64,000 nucleotides of DNA from Nannochloris sp. 'desiccata'. Its lineage: Eukaryota; Chlorophyta; Trebouxiophyceae; Chlorellales; Chlorellaceae. Numbering within the stretch: position 1 is the stretch's first letter; every line of letters begins with the position of its first letter. Under the pieces are notes generated by a model, which made no database searches, was not told where the DNA came from, and worked only from the letters and a program-made list of their open reading frames with translations. The stretch spans positions 1,755,501-1,819,500 of the forward strand of contig JAGTXX020000006.1 of the NCBI GenBank assembly GCA_019044685.2. The letters are read 5' to 3'. The position numbers and the translations under genes are program-made. Shown piece after piece: positions 46,172 through 55,933 of this stretch.

Positions 46172-46411
46172 CTTTATTCAGATCAGTAAATTCAATTCAA
46201 AATTCAAATACGGCGTTCAATGATCCGCTCTTCCCTGTGATTGGTATCGAAACATTATTGATTAATTTTTGTTTAAAAAAAGATCTTTCTTCAGAGCGGA
46301 TTTCATCCTTTTCTCTCTCTTCCTTGCTAAACTTCAAAGCACGCCGTGACGAATTTCAGCATAATTCTGAGCTCCCTCACAAATGCAGATCGAAACAGTT
46401 ATTTATTCGTC

Positions 46412-48199
46412 ATGGATGGAAATTCGTGCACTCCTGGCCGACCGACGCCAGAATCTGGCGCTGTGGTGCCAGTAATCAATGCCCGTTCAGCTGATCGCTC
46501 ATCTGTCAATAAAAATGCGGACCACTTCCCTGCCACCTTCGCCCTCCCAGATACTGGACCTGGACCTAGCTCTATCTTCGCTGCTACCATTGCAGAATTG
46601 CAGCTGAGAGTCAAGCGCCACGATACAGAAAGAGCTTTTCAGCGGACAACCGACGCGGTTGTCAGAGGCGCAGCTGCTGGCCTTGCTCTACGTGGAGGTC
46701 TAAATATTGTGTCCTATGCACTTGGAATACTCATGAAGTCCAAGCAGCGAAAAGTTAAGAACCAGCATCGACCAGGGATTAAAGAGCTGGTACAAGATGC
46801 TCTCCGTTGGGGAGCCTTTTTAGGATGCTTTAGTGGCATCTTTGTGAGCACTGATGAAGCCATAGCCTGCTTTGCTGGTGCGAAAAGAACGGCGCCGTAT
46901 CGTGCAATACTTGCAGGCGCACTTGCAGGACCTGCGTTGCTTCTTACAGGGCCTAAAACGACGCATACTTCCTTAGCGCTCTACGTCCTCTTGCGAGGTA
47001 TCACCTTGCTGGTTCGATGCGGCAATCTCCCTACTGCGGCACCCTGGAAACGTCGTTTGCTCACACCTACACGCTGGAAACATGGAGACGTCTTTTTAAT
47101 GTGTCTTTCCACCTCTCAAATTGGGTATTCTTGGCTTGTCCTCCCGCATACCCTTGCTCCTAGCTACCGGCGGTTTTTAGACAAACATGGCGGGAAAGAG
47201 ATGTACATACTAGAAGCTGTTAGAGAGATGTCTCGGCAAGTGAGACACGGCATCGCACCAGGGTCAAGCCCGATTTCAGTCTTAAAGGGAACCCCTTTCC
47301 AAGGATTTCATGGAAATGTCCCTTGTGAGATTTTACACCCAGGCATGACGTGTAATCAGCACTTGTTTAAATTCTTTCCAGAAGGATATCTACGCGCTTT
47401 ACCAGTTTATTTACCGGTGTACGTCATCCCAGCAGCTTTAGTACATCGACAGAAGCTACTGAGAGGAGATTACAGGGCTGAGTTGTGGAAGAAAATAGCT
47501 TTAGGAGCTCTTCGGTCGAGTGCTTTCTTATCTTTGTACGTTGATCTCGCTTGGCTAGGGGCCTGTGCTGGGTGGAATATAGCAGGTGGTACGTCCGTTA
47601 TGGCGTTAATATCCACATGTTGGATAGCTGGGCTCGCTACTTTTGTAGAGAAGAAGTCTCGGAGGATGGAACTGGCTTTATACTGCCTTTCTCGTTCTTT
47701 AGAAGCTTTTTCCCTAACGCTTGTTCACAACGGATATGTTAATAAAAAGCTTATTCCAGGCCGTTTGGATGTTCTATTGTTCTCTGCAGCGACGGCATGC
47801 ATTTGCCACTGTTATAGTGATCATTGGGGTGCTCGGAGAGATGTATTTAGATCAAAATACCTCACTGTGTTCGATTTTGTTCTCGGGAATCAAGGCTTTG
47901 CCGATGCCGGTATCAAGCACTCGCCCAGTAATGGCCAGCTGTTGACGGCGTTGTCTGTTAAGTTAAGTCGTAGTATGAAGAGTATTTCTAATTTAGCGGC
48001 GCTTGACGCGGAAGAAATACGTATGTTGACGCCTATTAAGGATGTTAGTGATGGTGAAAAGGATGGTGGTGGTGAAGGCGGTGGCAGTGGAGGGGGTGTT
48101 GATAGTGATAATGATGAAGGTCCTTGGCCCTCAGCTCGATCATCTATAGCTGCGTTAGATAGTGAGGAAGACAATGGTCTTTCGAACGGAACGAAATGA
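46412..48199 (+). CDS. TMEM135-like membrane protein
   Basis: Single exon, about 595 aa from the ATG at 46412 (MDGNSCTPGRP). It has two Tim17-like halves: ALRWGAFLGCFSGIFVSTDE and RAILAGALAGPALLL, then the TMEM135 N-terminal-type cysteine segment (PCEILHPGMTCNQHLFKFF) and YLRALPVYLPVYVIPAALV. Further helices include SSAFLSLYVDLAW. The order of these blocks is that of the fungal and plant TMEM135-like family, reversed from the animal one, which concerns peroxisomes and mitochondrial dynamics. The C-terminal 60 residues are acidic Gly/Ser-rich. Localisation is inferred by family. Confidence 0.82.
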   Translation: MDGNSCTPGRPTPESGAVVPVINARSADRSSVNKNADHFPATFALPDTGPGPSSIFAATIAELQLRVKRHDTERAFQRTTDAVVRGAAAGLALRGGLNIVSYALGILMKSKQRKVKNQHRPGIKELVQDALRWGAFLGCFSGIFVSTDEAIACFAGAKRTAPYRAILAGALAGPALLLTGPKTTHTSLALYVLLRGITLLVRCGNLPTAAPWKRRLLTPTRWKHGDVFLMCLSTSQIGYSWLVLPHTLAPSYRRFLDKHGGKEMYILEAVREMSRQVRHGIAPGSSPISVLKGTPFQGFHGNVPCEILHPGMTCNQHLFKFFPEGYLRALPVYLPVYVIPAALVHRQKLLRGDYRAELWKKIALGALRSSAFLSLYVDLAWLGACAGWNIAGGTSVMALISTCWIAGLATFVEKKSRRMELALYCLSRSLEAFSLTLVHNGYVNKKLIPGRLDVLLFSAATACICHCYSDHWGARRDVFRSKYLTVFDFVLGNQGFADAGIKHSPSNGQLLTALSVKLSRSMKSISNLAALDAEEIRMLTPIKDVSDGEKDGGGEGGGSGGGVDSDNDEGPWPSARSSIAALDSEEDNGLSNGTK

Positions 48200-48393
48200 C
48201 GTACAGAATCAATAATGACATCTGAAGTAAGATTTGAATCAGACAGCTGCATGGCACCTGTGGTCTAGCTCAGATCGAAATCAGCGATGAATGAAGACCT
48301 CAAATAGGGCATGAAAACCCTTAGCTTTCGCAGTTGAGCTGTCCAATTTTGCACTTTTAAATTGCCATATTTGATAATTCACTGCAGTTAACG

Positions 48394-49440
48394 ATGCCTT
48401 GCCATGCAGCTTTGACAGCTGCAAGCAAAACGCAAGGCACCATTGTGAAATTCTTTAGCACTACCAATCACGTTTCCACTCGTCGCGCAGTAAGATCAAC
48501 CAAATTAATCTGTAGGTCAGCTCAGGCGGGTATTCCTGGAGATGGATCACTTCCTGGAAGCAATGACGAAGATGAGAAAAATAAACTTGAATTTGCTTTG
48601 AAAAATGCTGTCCCTCCAGAAGCAGCGAAAGCTCTCGAGGGCCCTGCAAAAATCTTCTCGGGCGTCGTTAAAGCATACAATGACGCACTTACACGGCATC
48701 CTGTAGCCACTAAAGCAATGACCAGTTTGATTGGTTTTGCAATTGGTGATAGGCTGGCTCAATCTTTCGGCGGTGCTCCCTTTGACGTATACAGATGCTT
48801 ACGCCTTAGTCTGTATGGTGCATTAATTGATGGTCCTGTTGGCCACTATTTCTACCAATTTTTAGATACCAAGATCAAGCCAGACGATCCCAAGGGAACT
48901 ACCGCCGTTCTCACCAAAACTGCCATTGATCAGCTTTTATGGGCGCCAGGAATGACTGTGGTCTTTTTAGCCTTCCTCACAACCCTGGAAGGTCGACCTG
49001 AAGCAATTATGAGCGTTATTCAGGCCAAACTTTTGCCTATTTACCTGGCAAACTTGGGCGTATGGCCCATCTTTCATTTAATCAATTTCAAATACATCGA
49101 CCCCAAACAACGCATCTTGTTCAACAACATTGTAGCTATTGCATGGACTACATACCTTTCCTGGACATGCGGACCCGCCGCGGGCACCCCTCGTGATGCT
49201 TTAGCAGCAGGCTTGCCGTGTGCAGCGCAGGCTGCTGCTGCTATGCTTCAATCTCACCATGTAGCTGAATCTATCCGCCAGACAGCCGCAGTTGAATCTA
49301 TGCTTGGTGGCTGGGGTGCTGATGGGTTCCCCAATGCCGAAGCAGGTGCTGAATTGCTTGTAAACTATGCTGCGATGAAGGCGGAAGTAGTGAGGACGGT
49401 GTGCCACCTTCCCGTCGGTGCGGGTGTGCCGCTGCCTTAG
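48394..49440 (+). CDS. Mpv17/PMP22-family membrane protein, probably plastid-targeted
   Basis: Single exon, 348 aa. The N-terminal 50 residues (MPCHAALTAASKTQGTIV onward) are basic and Ser/Thr-rich, like a transit peptide. An acidic linker follows and then the Mpv17 domain with four helices. Family motifs seen are YNDALTRHPVATKAMTSLIG, GDRLAQ, DVYRCLRLSLYGALIDGP, HYFYQFLD, TKTAIDQLLWAP, LPIYLANLGVWPIFHLINF and the W-x-x-Y-L-S-W end (WTTYLSW). The proteins are inner-membrane channels or regulators of mitochondria, peroxisomes or plastids. The 85-residue C-terminal extension after the domain is Ala-rich with no known motif. Confidence 0.92.
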   Translation: MPCHAALTAASKTQGTIVKFFSTTNHVSTRRAVRSTKLICRSAQAGIPGDGSLPGSNDEDEKNKLEFALKNAVPPEAAKALEGPAKIFSGVVKAYNDALTRHPVATKAMTSLIGFAIGDRLAQSFGGAPFDVYRCLRLSLYGALIDGPVGHYFYQFLDTKIKPDDPKGTTAVLTKTAIDQLLWAPGMTVVFLAFLTTLEGRPEAIMSVIQAKLLPIYLANLGVWPIFHLINFKYIDPKQRILFNNIVAIAWTTYLSWTCGPAAGTPRDALAAGLPCAAQAAAAMLQSHHVAESIRQTAAVESMLGGWGADGFPNAEAGAELLVNYAAMKAEVVRTVCHLPVGAGVPLP

Positions 49441-49953
49441 AATTAATTAGAGTTGATATAGGTATCTGCAAGTTTAATAGTAAATTGCTAACGGTTTTAA
49501 ATTTTTAGTCTTTATCGTAAAAAAGAGAAATGGATCCTTCTTGTTTCATCGTCCTGCTCTACGTGTTCTTTATTGATGAGAAGAGCGACAACAAGTATCA
49601 CACACACTGGTATTATGACTGTATATTGGACACAGATTTTTTCTTTTTTCTTACTTTGCACGACAGTTTTGCAACTTTTTCTTCCCCTTGTTTTGTTTCT
49701 CTTGTTAGTTTTCCGACGAAATGAGGTTTATATTTTTCACAACTTCCAACATCCTCATCAACGTCCTTTTCATGCATTTCCTTGAAACCCTTTCAATAAA
49801 CCAACCCCTTCCAGCTAAATCATATCCTTCAAATCATTTCATCAAACAAATTATTCCCTCACAGGGTTACAATCTTGTTGGAATAATAATTGTTTGTACA
49901 TATGTAAATTAGAGCATCTCAGAAGCTATCATAATAAAAACAAAAAAATTTCT
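49441..49953. other. 513-bp convergent 3' spacer, pyrimidine-rich
   Basis: This lies between the stops of the Mpv17 and RFC3 genes. T/C-rich tracts (49625-49710) are visible and no gene is recognised. Confidence 0.5.
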
Positions 49954-51253
49954 TCATCCCATCAACGCAAGTAAATATTGCTTGTAATTCGCCATTACTT
50001 TGGCTACAAACGCTTCTAAATGGAAAATCGCCTTTTGTCCTTCTTGTAATCGATGTTCATAAAACGCAGCCAACTCGGCAGTTGATCTCTTCAGCTCGTC
50101 ATCCATTTTTTTAATCACCTCCAACGCCAAGCGACGTAGAATAATTTCAGCTGGAATACAATTCACAAGGAGTTCATAGAGCTTTCCACGAACCAAATAC
50201 AAATTTTTTGCACTTTGTTCTGTGAGGATATCATTGGCTACTTCACTAATGTACATCTCCCAGTCTGCAGCAGCAATAGGCTGGTCCGGGGTCAAAGGGT
50301 ATTGAGCAACTCGGCATGCCTCTAAAGAAAGTAAAGCTCTACGGAGATTACGTTCACAGCCATTGGAAAGTCTTTCTGCTAAAGGGGCAGGTAAAGTAAG
50401 TCCCTCAGCGGTAGCGACTCGATCCAAGCACGTATAAATGCCATCAGCAGTGGGAGCAGCAACTCTGATACACAAGCAACGAGAGCGGACTGGTTCGATT
50501 ACTTTAGATACGTTGGTGCAGCACATGACGAGACGACACGCGGAGGCGTACTTTTCCATGGTACGACGAAGAGAATGCTGGGCTTCTTTGGTCAGACGAT
50601 CGACTTCATTAAGGACCAGAAGTTTGAAACGGGGAGCGCCGTCCGCACCGACGGGGCGATTACGAGCCATTTCTTTTATGATTTCTCCAACGACGTAACG
50701 ATCGTTGTTACCTACATCTGAGGGGTTCATTTCTACGTGGAATGCAGAAGAGACTGTGGTAAATTCTACTTCCAAAACGCGAGTAGGGAGCTGGATTTTC
50801 CAAGGTTTACATTCTACTTTGAGCTTTTCAACACCAGCACCATAGATTTCTCGTAAAAGAGAGAGAATGAGGGTCTTTTTGCCAGCTCCCGGGGGTCCGT
50901 AGAACAACGTGTGTGGGCAGTCGCCGCCAATAACCTGAACACAGCAAAATTAGGGTTTAAATAGACAGCACTGTGAGATCATAATAACGTTACAGTAAAC
51001 GAATGGAGGGCCTTTAAAGATAAATCCTAAGAGCAAAAGAAATCTCTCCAGACTTACCAGCTTCTGAAGATTCTCAGCAATATCCTTGTTCAGCTCAAAA
51101 TCCCCCAAGGCTCTGGGACGGTGCTGCACAAGATCATGGAGGAGCAGTTGTGTTTAATACTAGTTTAGGAACTTGAGTAATAATTTAGCTTATTTGTATG
51201 GGTCTACAGCCTGTCTAAAGAGTCAAAAAACTTACTTTATCCACGTAAAGCAT
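49954..51253 (-). CDS. RFC3: Replication factor C subunit 3
   Basis: Exons 51236-51253 (18 nt, MLYVDK), 51058-51123 (66 nt) and 49954-50934 join in phase 0 to restore the invariant start VDK/HRPRALGDFELNKDIAENL/VIGGDCPH; 354 aa. RFC3 is an AAA+ subunit of the clamp loader that puts PCNA on DNA. The P-loop is FYGPPGAGKKTLI, Walker B appears as FKLLVLNEVDRL (D-E pair NEVD as in RFC3) and the arginine-finger SRC motif is VRSRCLCIRV. The C-terminal collar helices end the protein. Length equals human RFC3 within a few residues. Confidence 0.97.
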
Positions 51254-51533
51254 TTTAAAAGACTTCTAATAAAATAATAATTTTCAAACTATGAATTGAT
51301 CACAGTCAATTAACCCCTTACTAGCAAGCGATCGGGGCTGTCAATATATATTCTGTGATTTTAATAGACTGCTGAGTTGTCAAGACTGCTGCTCAATTAT
51401 CTTCTTTGCCTCGAAAAGAGCCTCTCCCTCGGAGGGCGCGGATTTTGCCACAAAATATAGAATTTAGAACCAGCCTCGAGACAGATTGAGGTGTCTCTAT
51501 TTGTAGAATTTTTTGATCGAGATCACTCTACCC

Positions 51534-53293
51534 ATGTCTGCAAACGTCAAACCAGCACACGTGGGCGCTGCCATGTTGCCTCGTGAGTTGTGGGTCCAAG
51601 TCATCTCGCATTTGGACTCGAAAAACCTCATCCGAGCTCTCTGTACATGTAAGGCTCTCTCAAGTCTTAAAGAAGAAGCTTGGAAGGCTGCCTGTTACCG
51701 CAGATGGCCCTTTTGGTCGGTGATCGCAGACGGAGCCGATGCAGAATGGCGCAGGGTTTATGAGCTGTTAGAGCTCCGTGAATCTGAACAGGCCGTCCTT
51801 CCTGACGTAAAAGCCATTCGTAAACGTCAAACAGTTATCAATGAACGTCATAGGGGCATCCTCACGGAGTGGTTGTATGAGGTAAGAAGAAAAAACCTCT
51901 CCCGCTCATTCAGCATCGACTGCCGCCGCCAGCCCCACCCAATCAAAACACCCAACCCTGATTCTTTCACCCACCTTTGCAGGTATCTCATGAATGGGAC
52001 CTTGACTCTGGTATTGTATACGAGGCTGTCAAAATTCTGGATTGCTATCTCACGCACGCTGTTGTGGAGACTCTAGGAAGGTGGGTTGCAAATCGCAAAA
52101 AAGGTTTCATCAAGGTTTATGATCTTTCGCTGTACTCAGAGGATAATAGCTTATCACGTTTTCGATGTTGTTCTTTTACTCATATTTGCAGTTTCCAGCT
52201 CGTTGGCCTTGCTTGCTTAAGGGTGGCCATGAGAGATTTTAGACCCACTAGCAGTGCGATTGCACCCTCCGAAAGCTCTCTAGAGGCCTCTAGATTTGCT
52301 CATATCAGCGCGAATACCTATACAAGCGAACAAGTTGAAGAGATGACCAGGGTACGATCTTGATGCCACCTCACTATTTTCTCTATTTTCTTACAAAGAA
52401 ACCTCCGTCGGCATCTTGCTTTGCTCTTTGGATCACTCGCTGCTACGCTTGATCTCTCACACCCCTTTTTTTTAACCTTCTAATCTTTACAGGCTGTCTC
52501 CACCCTTGTTCCTAGCTCTCTGAACGAATACCCCAACGCCAAAATGCATCTCCGCAGCTTATGGTTTAGAGCTGCCTCTCAAAACGGCCTCATCACCCCT
52601 CGAGAGATGCACGTGTATTCTCTTGCGTCATTTTTATTACAACTTTCTTTATTAGATCTCCCCTGCTGTGCCTGTGCACCTTCCCATCTGGCAGCAGCAG
52701 CTCTTAGCCTATCGATGACTGCATTTAACAAGCCAGCGTGGCCTCGTGCATTAGAAGCATATGGTTCTTATACTTTTTCCGAGCTGGAGCCTCTTCGCCA
52801 CAAGCTGGCGGCGATTCAAGCCGATTTAACTGCCAGCCAGCTCCGCCGTTGCTGGAACATTACCTATGGCGCACAGGATATAGAGCACACTGATGCATGG
52901 AAACAGGCCATGGCTGTCTTTGATTGCCCATCAAGTACCCTCGTATCAATTCTAGGCCAGAATAATGCCAAAGCCACAGTGTGGGCATCAGGAGAAGGAG
53001 TTTCACCAGCACCCTCTGCTGTTATCACTCAATTCGAAAGTGAAAACCATAATGTAGAGATCATTGAAGTAGATGATGATATCTCTTCTGCATCTACTGG
53101 TAGTGCTATCGATGGGGATATCTTGTTAGCGAGTGCCCCCATGTCGCCTGTGGGAGAAAGCGCCTCTTTGGAAATTGAAGAAGAAGTCACCGCTCGTCTT
53201 AAAGAAGAACGCGATGATGAAGGATATGCAGTGGCAGTACCTAAGTCTGTTATTAAAGCTTCAGTTCCCCGTGGCCTTATTGCCGCCCTTTAG
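51534..53293 (+). CDS. Cyclin F-like protein: F-box plus cyclin fold
   Basis: Exons 51534-51881, 51983-52080, 52192-52351 and 52493-53293 join in phase; 468 aa. The N-terminal F-box is MLPRELWVQVISHLDSKNLI (about residues 14-60). The cyclin box starts with RHRGILTEWLYEV, the counterpart of MRAILVDWL, and continues across intron 1 into SHEWDLDSGIVYEAVKILDC and across intron 2 into SFQLVGLACLRVA and ISANTYTSEQVEEM. The second cyclin fold has MHVYSLASFLLQLSLLD and ALSLSMTAFNKPAWP. F-box plus cyclin in one chain is the architecture of cyclin F, an SCF substrate receptor in G2. The C-terminal 80 residues are acidic. The Lys usual in the cyclin box is not clearly placed, so CDK binding is uncertain. 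Confidence 0.85.
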
Positions 53294-54280
53294 AAAATTA
53301 GTCTTTAGAAGGAAAAAAAACTAGTTTATAGTTTTTAGTAGTCCTAGACATCGAGTGTTTTCACCCAAAAAGATATGAGAAAAGAATCATAATTTATCAA
53401 AAAGTCTTCTTCTTTATTGGCCCAATTTTATACCAACCTAATAAATAAATCTCTGACGAATTGCTTTTTCTTTTCCTGCTGCAATGTGCAACGTCGCACG
53501 TTTAAATTTCTTGCCCTTCCTCCTCAATCTCATTTAAAAAGAGAGATAGGCAGTCCTGTTCCCCTTGGTTTTCTTTAAGAAAGTATTTTTGTGTGCTCTC
53601 TCCCTTTTTACACACCCCTCCCCCCTTGTTTGCTACTGTTTATATGTACCCTCAACCCCTCCTCCCCACACACCACACCACACCACCACGCGCCTTTCTC
53701 TTCCTCTCATTCCTCACCCCCTGTTCTTAATCCAAGTACCATAACTGTTTCTCAAGTAAATCTTTGTTTATTTCGCTTCATAGACCTGTCTCGCTCTGTG
53801 TCGTCTTAATTTAATTTTCATTCTTTATTATCTTGCACGTCACTGTTTATCGTCTCATCAATATCTTTTCATTCTTTTTTCTTCATGGTTGCTGTCTTTC
53901 ATTTCAGGCAATAGAAAAATAGAGTAGCGCTCAAACTTGATTCGATTATTATTTTAGGAAGGATTAGATAGATCGCAAGAATGACATCAGAATACGATGT
54001 TTTATAAAAGAAGAAGAGCAAAGAAGAAGATCATTTTTTTTTCCAAGAGCAAAGAAGAAGATCATTTTTTTGGAAAAAGGCAATTTTCCGCTTATCGTAT
54101 AACGTATCTTCAGATATTTTAGTTTTAGCTTAAAAAGTAGAACATTCTAAAATTCTGCTTTGTTGAGAACTTGTCCGTTTAATAATACACGTCAATGGGT
54201 TTCTTGTCTTTAAACGAGTCTGTAATGATATCAATAGAACGTTATTGAGAGAAACAGAACATTTAAGAAATCTTAAAATT
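53294..54280. other. 987-bp convergent 3' spacer, pyrimidine-rich, with a 31-nt tandem repeat
   Basis: This lies between the stops of the cyclin F-like and EFG1 genes. A C/T-rich stretch (53540-53760) gives only low-complexity ORFs. At 54015 and 54046 the same block of about 26 nt (AGAGCAAAGAAGAAGATCAT then a T run) occurs twice with a 31-nt period. No gene is recognised. Confidence 0.6.
54015..54071 (+). repeat. Two-copy direct repeat, 31-nt period
   Basis: Copies start at 54015 and 54046, each AGAGCAAAGAAGAAGATCAT followed by a T7-9 run. They are nearly identical, so a recent tandem duplication is likely. Confidence 0.85.
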
Positions 54281-55709
54281 TTACTTTCTGCGTTTTCTAC
54301 CACCTTCAGCTCGTTTCCTCTGTGGCTGCTTCTCCGCTTTCGCCTTTTTGCTGCTGGATGCAACAGGTTTTTTCTTATCCGACGGCGGTTTTGCAAGAGG
54401 TTTTGTGCCCCCAAGGCCTCTGAAAGGAACAGGATCTCTGCTCCCTCTATGTCTATCTCTATCGCCACGCCCACGACCGAAACCGTCTCCGCCACCGCCG
54501 CCACTGCCGGCACCACGGCCCCAGCCTTCTCCCCTGCCCCTTCCTCGGCCACTAACCTTGCGGAAATCTTTCCTCGTTGAGGCTCCATCTTGAGTATATG
54601 GTCTGCCTTCTCTAAAGTCTTCTTTTTCCTCCTCTTTTTCGCCTCTATCACTTCCTTTCAAATTCTCGACCTCCTCTACTACCGAGGAAAGAATTGCATC
54701 ACCTTCTTCTTCTTCGTCGTCGTCGTCTTCGCCTTTATACGATTTCAATGCGTTTGCAGGTTGCATTTCATCTTCATCTTCACTTCCAAATAAGAAGAAA
54801 TCATCTTTTTCTTCTTCTCCTTCTTCTCCTTCAACACCAACGTCGTCACTAGCCTCTGCCTCCTCTTCATCGCTCTCTTCAGAGCCTTCCTGGCTTCTTT
54901 TCTTCTTCCTCTTATCTTGAATTAGATTCTCAGCATCTGATTTTCTTTTTGCGTTACTTCTGTTTACCTTGGCTGCAAGAGATCTTCCTTCGTCAGCATC
55001 TCCTACAAGAGCAGCTTCGGCCATTTGCTGCTGGACTAATCCCCGTAATCGAGCTCTTTCAGCTTCTAAATGAGCCTGAGCTTCAGGTTCTTCAGCTGTT
55101 TTCAATATAGAAATGTACTTTTCACCTTTGGGGAAGTTTAAAACGTACTGCAAGTCCTCTACTAGTTGCTGCATTTCACTTTCCTCGGCGGAAGAGAGGC
55201 CAATGCTGGAGGCTTGCTGCCGACTAAGTTTAGCTAGACGGCGTTCTAATTTAACTCGTTCGAAGAAACGGATTTTGTGGTAACGAGAGGCATATTTTCG
55301 CTCCAAGGCAACGCGTTTGCGCTGCTCTAATTCATCTGTAAGAGCGGCTAGTTTTTTCTCTTGAGCTGCTTTGACGGCGGTATCCAAATCGGGCTGTAAT
55401 GAAGCATAAAAGAGGAATGAAATCAATGTATGCAATTATGATACGAATTCTGTAGATGTGATCTAATTCAAAGTCAGCAGCGATACAAGGATGATACAGC
55501 AGAGCATATCGAACTCAAAGAATGTGAATGTTCAAAGTCAATGCAAAATGACATACCTTGTTTAAGAGCCTCGTAACGTCTCTAATTCGTTTGCTAATAG
55601 GTACAGTCTTTGGTCTGAGATCTGGTTTCCTAATTTTCTGAAATGGGCCTTTCCCTTTCGGGCTTTTGTCCGATCTTTGACCTGCATGGCCACCTCTTCC
55701 TCTTTGCAT
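54281..55709 (-). CDS. EFG1: rRNA-processing protein EFG1-like
   Basis: Exons 55557-55709 and 54281-55393 join in phase 0 (RLLNK/PDLDT); 421 aa. The EFG1 domain runs from KTVPISKRIRDVTRLLNK through coiled coil (KLAALTDELEQRKRVALERK) and SRYHKIRFFERVKLERRLAK to DLQYVLNFPKGEKYISIL, the family hallmark. A long acidic Lys-rich region follows, then Arg/Gly-rich (RGG) repeats (GRGRGRGEGWGRGAGSG) and a basic tail. EFG1 acts in 18S rRNA maturation in the nucleolus. The RGG tail is longer than in yeast EFG1 and suggests RNA binding. Confidence 0.85.
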
Positions 55710-55933
55710 TTTAGTAGTTAAGATCTTATCCGGCCTTATAATTACTTATAACACCGCATCTTATTTAATTTGCAATCTTACTGATTACATGCTTTTTTAG
55801 AGTTCATTTCTTCACACTCTTTTCTTTCTTCCGCCCGCCGCCTGCAGGGGACCATCGCTGCTCATCAAAACACGCAATTGCAAAATAAGTAAACAACTAC
55901 GCAACAGCTACTGAAACTACTATATATTCTAAT

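Noticed and set aside
53591..53809. Plus-strand ORF of 72 codons rich in Pro/His/Ser
   Set aside because: It arises from a C/T-rich 3' region; composition is low complexity and no splice or start context supports it.
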